Source: Pseudomonadota bacterium
GTDB taxonomy: Bacteria; Pseudomonadota; Gammaproteobacteria; Burkholderiales; Rhodocyclaceae
Length of the DNA: 6,175 bases
Reading direction: 5' to 3'
Assembly: GCA_009778425.1 (NCBI GenBank)
Contig: WRJU01000135.1
Span: forward strand, 1-6,175
This document shows positions 1 to 5,266 of the stretch, in pieces. The position numbers and the translations under genes are program-made. The number at the start of each line of letters is the position of its first letter. The first letter of the stretch is position 1. A model generated the notes under the pieces. It ran no database searches and was not told where the DNA came from. It worked only from the letters and a program-made list of their open reading frames with translations.

Positions 1-1914
1 TTCGTCCAGGAACCGTTTTCCGAAAAGGCGGCTTTCGATTTCAACGGGTTCGGCAAGGTGGTCGATGTTGCCGTCCGCATGCTCGACAACGTGCTCGACG
101 CCACGCACTGGCCGCTGGAGCAGCAACAGGAAGAAGCGCGATCCAAGCGCCGGATCGGCCTGGGTTTCACCGGGCTGGGCGATGCGCTCATCATGCTGCG
201 CAAGCGCTACGATACGTTCGAGGCGCGCGAGCAGGCGCGTGAGATTGCGGAATACCTGCGCGACCGCACTTACGCCGCCTCAGTGGAATTGGCCCGCGAA
301 CGCGGGGCGTTCCCACTCTTCAACGCGGATATGTACCTCTCCGGCAACAACTTCGCGTCGCGTCTGCCCGCCGCATTGAAAGAGCGCATCCGCAAGCACG
401 GCATCCGCAATTCGCACCTGCTGTCCATCGCGCCCACCGGCACGATCAGCCTCGCATTCGCGGATAACGCCTCCAACGGCATCGAGCCGCCGTTTTCCTA
501 CACCTACACGCGCAGGAAGCGCACCATTGACGGGGACTTCAGGGAGCACAGCGTAGAAGACTACGCCTGGCGGCTCTACCGCCACCTGGGCGGCGATGTC
601 AGTCATCTGCCGCCGTGGTTCGTCACCGCACTGGAAATCTCCGCCGCCGCCCACAAGGACATGGTGGCCGCCGTTGCGCCCTACGTCGATACATCCATTT
701 CCAAGACGGTCAACGTCCCGGAAGATTACCCGTATTCGGATTTTGAAGACCTCTACCTCTCGGCCTGGAAATCCGGCCTCAAGGGATTGGCCACCTATCG
801 CCCCAACAGCGTACTGACCCCGGTGCTGTCCGTCGCCCCCGCCAGCAACCAGAAAAAACCGCAGGATGTGGACATTTCTGAGGCCAACCGCCGTCTTTCG
901 ATCAAGAGCCTGCCCGCCCCGGTGCTCGCCAGCCTGCGCTGGCCGGGTCGCCCCGTGCTGCCCGGCGGCAACACGGCCTGGACGTACATGATCGACGCGC
1001 CTTCCGGCGGCTTTGCCCTCTTTGTCGGGGAAGTCGACGTGGCGCTCGATATGTTCAACGCCAAGCTCCCGTTCGAGGTCTGGGTCAACGGGGCCGACCA
1101 GCCGCGCGGACTGGGGGCGGTTGCCAAGACGCTGTCGATGGACATGCGCGCCAATGACCATGCCTGGCTCAAGCTCAAGCTCGATACCCTGGCCCGTACC
1201 GTGGGCGAAAAGTCCTTTGAAATGCCCTTCCCTCCCCACGGCGAGAAAAAACTCGTCCCCGGCGCGGTATCCGCCTTCGCTCAGGTCGTGCACTACCATT
1301 GCGAACAACTCGGCACATTCTCCCGCGAGGGGTCGACCCCGGTGCTCGATACGCTGTTCAGCCTGGAAGAACCCAGAACTGGAACCGATGGCACACTTTC
1401 CTGGACGGTTGACATCCACAACCCGGCCACAGGTGAGGATTTCGTGCTCGGCCTCAAGGAGATCACCCTGCCCGACGGCGTGACCCGCCCCTATTCGGCC
1501 TGGCTTTCCGGCAACTATCCAAGGGCACTCGACGGTCTCACCCGCATCCTGGCGCTCGACATGCGCGTGATGGACCCCGCCTGGATCGGCATGAAACTGA
1601 GGAAACTCATCGATTACCCCGAACCGCTCGGCGACTTCATGGCCTTCGTGCCGGGCGGGCGCAAGCAGCAGACTTTCCCGTCCACCGTAGCCTACATTGC
1701 CCGTCTCATCATCCACCGCTACGCCATGCTCGGCGTACTCGACGAAAACGGCTATCCGGTCGCCGAGATGGGCATCCTGGAGTCGCCGCGCATCGACAGC
1801 GAACCCAGGCTCATGCACGGCGCGCCGTGCAAGGAATGCGGCAACCACACGGTCATCCGCAAGGATGGCTGCGACTTCTGCACCGCCTGCGGTGCGGTAG
1901 GGGCGTGCGGCTAA
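1..1914 (+). CDS. nrdJ: Class II (adenosylcobalamin-dependent) ribonucleotide reductase, C-terminal part
   Basis: This enzyme reduces ribonucleotides to deoxyribonucleotides using a radical generated from coenzyme B12, so it works with or without oxygen. The frame is open from base 1 and the start lies outside the window; 637 residues are visible. The catalytic barrel is recognisable by the phosphate-binding PTGTIS motif (433-450), followed by NGIEPPFSY, then SISKTVN (694-714) and the GLKG/TYR signature (about 778-801). The usual NxCxE active-site cysteine segment must lie upstream. After the barrel come two diverged copies of a domain of about 115 residues (976-1320 and 1399-1740), each with an (L)xxDMR core, in the place where this family often carries a TSCPD-type domain. 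The tail has six cysteines spaced C-x2-C-x10-C-x2-C-x2-C-x5-C (1828-1908). This suits a zinc ribbon and/or the redox cysteines that re-reduce the active site. Class and identity are firm; the accessory domain name is inference. Any B12 riboswitch would be off-window. Confidence 0.93.
   Translation, partial: FVQEPFSEKAAFDFNGFGKVVDVAVRMLDNVLDATHWPLEQQQEEARSKRRIGLGFTGLGDALIMLRKRYDTFEAREQAREIAEYLRDRTYAASVELARERGAFPLFNADMYLSGNNFASRLPAALKERIRKHGIRNSHLLSIAPTGTISLAFADNASNGIEPPFSYTYTRRKRTIDGDFREHSVEDYAWRLYRHLGGDVSHLPPWFVTALEISAAAHKDMVAAVAPYVDTSISKTVNVPEDYPYSDFEDLYLSAWKSGLKGLATYRPNSVLTPVLSVAPASNQKKPQDVDISEANRRLSIKSLPAPVLASLRWPGRPVLPGGNTAWTYMIDAPSGGFALFVGEVDVALDMFNAKLPFEVWVNGADQPRGLGAVAKTLSMDMRANDHAWLKLKLDTLARTVGEKSFEMPFPPHGEKKLVPGAVSAFAQVVHYHCEQLGTFSREGSTPVLDTLFSLEEPRTGTDGTLSWTVDIHNPATGEDFVLGLKEITLPDGVTRPYSAWLSGNYPRALDGLTRILALDMRVMDPAWIGMKLRKLIDYPEPLGDFMAFVPGGRKQQTFPSTVAYIARLIIHRYAMLGVLDENGYPVAEMGILESPRIDSEPRLMHGAPCKECGNHTVIRKDGCDFCTACGAVGACG
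976..1740 (+). repeat. Protein-level tandem domain duplication inside nrdJ
   Basis: Two segments of the reductase align along their length: 976-1320 and 1399-1740. Both begin with (A/S)WT and a short strand leading to a Gly/Phe-rich turn. Both contain a Trp-x-x-Gly and Pro-Arg stretch, then LSMDMR (1132-1149) or LALDMR (1549-1566), followed by AW and a KL-rich helix. Both end in a Val/Ala helix with Tyr just before a Leu-Gly pair. The copies are strongly diverged and there is no obvious DNA-level repeat, so the duplication is old. It resembles the C-terminal accessory region of long class II reductases, but I do not see the literal TSCPD motif. Confidence 0.6.
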
Positions 1915-1942
1915 AACCGCACTCGCGTCGCCTGTATTCGGT

Positions 1943-1948
1943 TATACT
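1943..1948 (+). promoter_or_regulatory. Possible sigma70 -10 element (TATACT) before the prc leader
   Basis: TATACT matches the -10 consensus at five of six positions and lies 29 bases after the nrdJ stop. No convincing -35 box or extended TG motif is visible at the right distance. If used, transcription would start near 1954-1956, exactly where the following stem-loop begins. It could drive prc through the stem-loop or a short RNA ending at the T-run. This is a weak call made on sequence resemblance alone. Confidence 0.3.
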
Positions 1949-1949
1949 T

Positions 1950-2014
1950 AAAGGGAGTATCTTCACGGATCGTGGCGCGCAAAGCGCCCCGATCCGTGGG
2001 CTTGTCCCTTTTTT
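1950..2014 (+). terminator. Compound stem-loop with T-run between nrdJ and prc
   Basis: The outer stem pairs AAAGGGA (1950-1956) with TCCCTTT (2005-2011). The middle stem pairs CACGGATCG (1964-1972) with CGATCCGTG (1990-1998). After a single T/C mismatch, the inner stem pairs GGCGC (1974-1978) with GCGCC (1984-1988) around a five-base loop. Six T residues (2009-2014) end the structure. The most likely role is a rho-independent terminator for nrdJ. The T-run is separated from the strong middle stem by a few bases but abuts the outer stem. Because a -10-like box sits just upstream, an attenuator for prc or a small structured RNA is also possible. Confidence 0.7.
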
Positions 2015-2051
2015 ATGACAAATAACGGATCGTTCCCGTTTCATTCTTAAT

Positions 2052-4196
2052 ATGATGCGCCGTCGCTTGTACTGGTTGAATTGGTTTTTGACGTTTCTTG
2101 CCGCAGGTCTGTTTCTTGCGCCCACAGCCTTCGCTGAATCGCCACGCCCCACGCAAGCCCACGCCGAAGCAGCCATTACCGCCGTCCACCTGTTGTCGCG
2201 TTATCACTACCAGGCTCCGCCGCTCGACAGAATGCTCTCGGCGCAAATCTTCGACCGTTACCTGAAGGCGCTCGATCCCGCCCACCTGTTTTTCCTGCAA
2301 TCCGACATCAGAGACTTCTCTTACACGCGCACCACGCTTGATGACGCCATCCTCGAAGGCCAACTCGAAGCGCCTTTCCTCATATTCAACCGATATACCG
2401 AGCGCGTCAAAAAAGTGCGGGGCATCGTGCAGGAATTGCTCGCCAACAAGTTCGATTTCACTGCGGATGAGAGCTTCGCGCCGGATCGCAGCGAAGCGCC
2501 CTGGGTCGCTTCCGACGACGAATTGCGCGAAATATGGCGCAAGCGGATCAAAAATGACTGGCTGCGCCTGCGTCTGGCCGGAAATGACGACAACACCATC
2601 CGCCGCACGCTCGACAAGCGATACAAACACGCGCTGGATCGCTCCATCAAACTCAACAGCGACGACGTATTCCAGATTTTCATGAATGCCTGGGCCGGGG
2701 CGCTGGAGCCGCATACCAACTACCTCGGGCCGCGCGCGGCGGAAGACTTCGCCATCTCGATGAAGCTGTCGCTGGTCGGCATCGGTGCGGTACTTCAGGA
2801 ACGCAACGATTACGTCATCGTGCGCGAACTCATCCCCGGCGGCCCCGCGCTGCGTTCGGGCAAGATCAAGGTCGGCGACCGCATCGTCGGCGTTGCGCAG
2901 GGTGAAAAAGCCGCCATGATCGACGTTACCGGCTGGCAGGTCGATGAAGTCGTCCCGCTCATCCGGGGCAAGCACAATTCCATCGTCGTGCTCGACATCC
3001 TGCCCGCCGATGCCTTGGCCGATGGCGCGCACCGCCGCGTTGCGCTCGCTCGCGACACCGTCCGCCTCGAAAACCAGGCCGCTTCGGGTTCAATACGCGA
3101 AATTCGTGACAATGGGCAACTCCGAAAAATCGGCGTCATCAAACTGCCCAGTTTTTACCAGGATACCGAAGCGCGCCGCAAAGCCCCGGCGCAATTCCGC
3201 AGCGCCACCCGCGACGTCACCCGGATCATTGAGGAATTCAAGCGCGACAAGATCGATGGCCTGCTCATCGACCTGCGCGACAACGCGGGCGGCTCGCTCG
3301 ACGAAGCCGTTTCGCTCACCGGGCTGTTCATTGGCAGCGGCCCTGTCGTCATCCAGCAAAATTCTCAGGGGCAAACCCGCGTCGAGCGCGTCCCCACGGC
3401 AGGCATGGCCTGGGAAGGGCCGCTCGGCGTACTCATCAACCGCGCCTCCGCGTCCGCCTCCGAAATCTTCGCCGCCGCCATACAGGACTATGGCCGGGGC
3501 GTCGTGATCGGCGAAGACAGTTTCGGCAAGGGTACGGTGCAAACCCTGATCGACCTTGACGAATTGGAACGCGCGCCCCAACGCCGTTACGGCGAACTCA
3601 AGATGACCGTCGCCCAGTTCTTCCGCGTCTCGGGCGGCACGACCCAATTACGCGGTGTCAAGCCCGACATCATCCTGCCCTCGCTCATCGACTCCAAGAA
3701 CTTCGGTGAATCGGCCTACGACAATGCCCTGCCCTGGACGCGCATCGCCCCAGTCGAATTCCGCAGCGCGGGCAACATTGCCTCCCTGCTTCCCGCGCTC
3801 GCCCTGCGTCACGAGCAGCGGACAGCGCAAGACAAGGACTTTCTCCAGTACAAGGAAAAAGCCGCAGAGCTGAAAGTCTTGCGCGAAGCGAAGGCCATTT
3901 CGCTCAAGGAAAGCATACGGCGCACCGAACGCGACCGCATGGAAGCGCGCGCCAAAGCGCGCGGCAAGAACGCCGAGCCGTCCGGCGACGAAGAGCTTGC
4001 CAGTGAAGAAGTGGGCGACGACGGGCTGCTTGCCAATGAGCGCAGCCTCTCCAATGAGCTTGCCACCGAAAAAGCGCGCAAGGCCGCGCGCGATGTCCTT
4101 CTCGAAGAAAGCGCAAACATCCTCGGCGACATGATCGGCCTTCTTCGAGGCGGTTCTTCTTCCGAAATCGTGCGGCGCGAAAAGCAGCAGCCTTGA
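2052..4196 (+). CDS. prc: Tail-specific carboxy-terminal processing protease (peptidase S41A)
   Basis: Prc/Tsp is a periplasmic serine protease that degrades or trims proteins from their C-termini; in Escherichia coli it acts with the lipoprotein NlpI on cell-wall hydrolases. The product is 714 residues, close to the E. coli enzyme. Residues 1-28 form a signal peptide (MMRRR, hydrophobic core, AFA before Glu29). Residues about 35-235 are the Prc N-terminal helical domain, with LDPAHLFFLQSD near its start. A PDZ domain spans about 240-320 and the S41 catalytic core about 350-545. By spacing to E. coli Ser430/Asp441/Lys455, the catalytic residues are Ser468 (in SASAS), Asp479 and Lys493 (in FGKG). 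Residues about 550-714 are the charged, helical Prc C-terminal domain, with an acidic linker near 641-663. ATG at 2052 has another ATG directly after it, and I see no Shine-Dalgarno sequence. The gene stands alone between hairpin-bearing spacers. Confidence 0.95.
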   Translation: MMRRRLYWLNWFLTFLAAGLFLAPTAFAESPRPTQAHAEAAITAVHLLSRYHYQAPPLDRMLSAQIFDRYLKALDPAHLFFLQSDIRDFSYTRTTLDDAILEGQLEAPFLIFNRYTERVKKVRGIVQELLANKFDFTADESFAPDRSEAPWVASDDELREIWRKRIKNDWLRLRLAGNDDNTIRRTLDKRYKHALDRSIKLNSDDVFQIFMNAWAGALEPHTNYLGPRAAEDFAISMKLSLVGIGAVLQERNDYVIVRELIPGGPALRSGKIKVGDRIVGVAQGEKAAMIDVTGWQVDEVVPLIRGKHNSIVVLDILPADALADGAHRRVALARDTVRLENQAASGSIREIRDNGQLRKIGVIKLPSFYQDTEARRKAPAQFRSATRDVTRIIEEFKRDKIDGLLIDLRDNAGGSLDEAVSLTGLFIGSGPVVIQQNSQGQTRVERVPTAGMAWEGPLGVLINRASASASEIFAAAIQDYGRGVVIGEDSFGKGTVQTLIDLDELERAPQRRYGELKMTVAQFFRVSGGTTQLRGVKPDIILPSLIDSKNFGESAYDNALPWTRIAPVEFRSAGNIASLLPALALRHEQRTAQDKDFLQYKEKAAELKVLREAKAISLKESIRRTERDRMEARAKARGKNAEPSGDEELASEEVGDDGLLANERSLSNELATEKARKAARDVLLEESANILGDMIGLLRGGSSSEIVRREKQQP

Positions 4197-4242
4197 GCAC
4201 CAGCGGACGGTTTAGGGCGTTTTCTGTTCAAAGCATGTACCC

Positions 4243-4266
4243 CCCTCTCCCATAAACGGGAGAGGG
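4243..4266. repeat. Perfect palindrome, CCCTCTCCC/GGGAGAGGG
   Basis: A nine-base-pair perfect stem (4243-4251 with 4258-4266) encloses the six-base loop ATAAAC, 46 bases after the prc stop codon. No T-run follows on either strand, so it is not a classical terminator. The CCCTCTCC core recurs in a second stem-loop at 4409-4436. Palindromes with a CCCTCTCCC...GGGAGAGGG core are often dispersed between genes in GC-rich proteobacteria, so this may be one copy of a genome-wide intergenic repeat. It could protect the prc transcript 3' end. Confidence 0.6.
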
Positions 4267-4273
4267 TACCCAT

Positions 4274-4296
4274 AAAGGTTGTCCGTCTACCTTTTT
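4274..4296 (+). terminator. Weak candidate terminator downstream of prc
   Basis: AAAGGT (4274-4279) pairs with ACCTTT (4289-4294) around a nine-base loop, and a run of five T (4292-4296) overlaps the 3' arm. The stem is short and only partly GC. It could end prc transcription, perhaps aided by the strong palindrome just upstream, but the call is tentative. Confidence 0.35.
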
Positions 4297-4408
4297 ATCA
4301 TAAGCGTGAAGAATATGGCGCTTGCCGTCATGTCCCTGGGTTAGAGTACTCCCGCTGTACAGGTGAGCAGGCTCTCTCCGCCTGACTCTGGCCAAGAACT
4401 AAAGCCTC
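4297..4408. other. Middle of the prc/carbonic anhydrase spacer, no gene seen
   Basis: I find no convincing open reading frame or RNA gene here. A small imperfect stem-loop at 4365-4388 pairs GAG-CAGGC with GCCTG-(A)-CTC. The promoter of the carbonic anhydrase gene presumably lies in this spacer, but no pair of -35 and -10 boxes at normal spacing is convincing. TATCAT at 4296-4301 has a -10 shape without a partner, and TTGCCG at 4322-4327 has only a poor -10 (AGTACT) 17 bases on. Confidence 0.4.
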
Positions 4409-4436
4409 AACCCTCTCCGCAAAACGCAAGAGGGTT
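4409..4436. repeat. Stem-loop AACCCTCT/AGAGGGTT just before the carbonic anhydrase gene
   Basis: An eight-base-pair perfect stem (4409-4416 with 4429-4436) encloses a twelve-base A-rich loop that can add a small CG/CG pair. Its CCCTCTCC left arm matches the palindrome at 4243. The stem ends five bases before the ribosome binding site of the next gene, so if transcribed it would sit in the 5' untranslated region and could influence translation. It may equally be a second, decayed copy of an intergenic repeat. Confidence 0.5.
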
Positions 4437-4440
4437 TAAT

Positions 4441-4445
4441 GGGAG
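4441..4445 (+). promoter_or_regulatory. Ribosome binding site GGGAG that fixes the carbonic anhydrase start
   Basis: GGGAG lies five bases before ATG at 4451, which begins a typical signal peptide (MNKLL). The in-frame ATG at 4439 overlaps this site, lacks its own ribosome binding site at proper spacing, and would only add MGVI in front of the signal peptide. The start at 4451 is therefore preferred. Confidence 0.75.
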
Positions 4446-4450
4446 TTATC

Positions 4451-5194
4451 ATGAACAAGCTGTTGATTTGCTCAATGGCTGCTGCATTTGTTTTCACAAA
4501 TGCAATGGCGGCAGAGCAGCATTCACATTGGGGTTATGAGGGGGAAACGGCTCCAAAGCACTGGAGCGAGCTGCAACCGGACTACGCTGCCTGTGGTATC
4601 GGCAAGGAACAGTCTCCTATTGATATTCACGGCGTAAAAAAACAGGAAGCTTTACCAGCGATTGTCTTCAACTATGCTGCCAGCCCGACCGAGGTCGTCA
4701 ACAATGGGCATACCATTCAAGTCAATCTTGAATCGGGTGGTACTGTGAAGGTGGCTTCTGGTGAGTATAAGTTGGTGCAGTTCCACTTTCATTCCCCGAG
4801 TGAGGAAAAAATAGAGGGCAAGAGCTATCCTCTGGTTGGACACTTTGTGCACCGTACAGACGATGGGAAATTGGCTGTCGTTGCGGTGCTTTTCAAAGAG
4901 GGGAAGGAAAATCCCGCACTCGCCAGGATTTTCGATGTCATGCCTGCCCAGGAAAACGGAAAGGTCGCTCTTGGCGAAAACTTCAATCCAGCCGATTTGT
5001 TGCCGAGCGATAAATCTTATTATTCCTTCATGGGTTCCCTGACGACGCCGCCATGCAGCGAAGGTGTTCAATGGCAGGTACTGAAGTCACCTGTCGAACT
5101 TTCCGGGGCACAACTCAAGATGTTCAGAAAGCTCTATTGGAACAATGTGCGTCCGATACAGCCATTGAACGGACGGGACATCAGAGAAGGATAA
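4451..5194 (+). CDS. Secreted alpha-class carbonic anhydrase
   Basis: Alpha-carbonic anhydrases are zinc enzymes that interconvert CO2 and bicarbonate; bacterial ones usually act in the periplasm. The 247-residue product has a signal peptide (cleavage near Ala20/Ala21), then HWGYEG and QSPIDI. NNGHTIQV contains His87, equivalent to the proton shuttle His64 of human CA II. QFHFHSPSE supplies zinc ligands His112 and His114 and Glu118 (Glu106 equivalent). HFVH supplies the third ligand, His131. SLTTPPC holds Thr198 (Thr199 equivalent), and RPIQPLNGR closes the fold. Cys48 and Cys202 match the disulfide pair of bacterial members. Oddly, residue 129, two before His131, is Val (codon GTT, 4835-4837), where family members normally carry Glu (human Glu117). 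The gene is visibly less GC-rich than its neighbours, for example 25 of 60 G+C at 4621-4680 against 43 of 60 at 1081-1140, suggesting separate ancestry. It faces rmuC tail to tail. Confidence 0.95.
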   Translation: MNKLLICSMAAAFVFTNAMAAEQHSHWGYEGETAPKHWSELQPDYAACGIGKEQSPIDIHGVKKQEALPAIVFNYAASPTEVVNNGHTIQVNLESGGTVKVASGEYKLVQFHFHSPSEEKIEGKSYPLVGHFVHRTDDGKLAVVAVLFKEGKENPALARIFDVMPAQENGKVALGENFNPADLLPSDKSYYSFMGSLTTPPCSEGVQWQVLKSPVELSGAQLKMFRKLYWNNVRPIQPLNGRDIREG

Positions 5195-5203
5195 CCCGCC
5201 CAT

Positions 5204-5237
5204 AAAAAACTGAACTGCCTCGGGATCGAGAAAGTTC
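5204..5237 (-). terminator. Rho-independent terminator of rmuC
   Basis: Read on the minus strand, GAACT (5237-5233) pairs with AGTTC (5216-5212). After a two-by-two internal loop, CTCG (5230-5227) pairs with CGAG (5222-5219) around the four-base loop ATCC. A run of six T follows two bases after the stem (5209-5204). It lies 29 bases past the rmuC stop codon. On the plus strand the stem is followed by no T-run, so it should not efficiently end carbonic anhydrase transcription. Confidence 0.7.
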
Positions 5238-5266
5238 CGTACAGTCGTAGAAGTCCACGTTGACGC

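Noticed and set aside
280..1848. Long open frame on the minus strand (522 codons) opposite nrdJ
   Set aside because: It lies wholly inside the well-supported reductase gene in the register produced by GC-rich third positions, is rich in Gly, Arg, Val and His, and shows no recognisable motif. It is a shadow frame.
1905..1922. Small hairpin GTGCGG/CCGCAC around the nrdJ stop codon
   Set aside because: It has a six-base stem with no T-run after it. Cysteine and glycine codons in GC-rich DNA readily give such pairing, and the structure at 1950-2014 is the better terminator.
2013..3032. Minus-strand open frame of 339 codons opposite prc
   Set aside because: It overlaps the signal peptide, N-terminal and PDZ regions of a firmly identified protease and has no recognisable family features. 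It is a coding-strand shadow.
4439..4450. ATG at 4439 as the carbonic anhydrase start
   Set aside because: The GGGAG at 4441-4445 correctly spaced before ATG 4451, together with a standard signal peptide beginning MNKLL, favours the later start.
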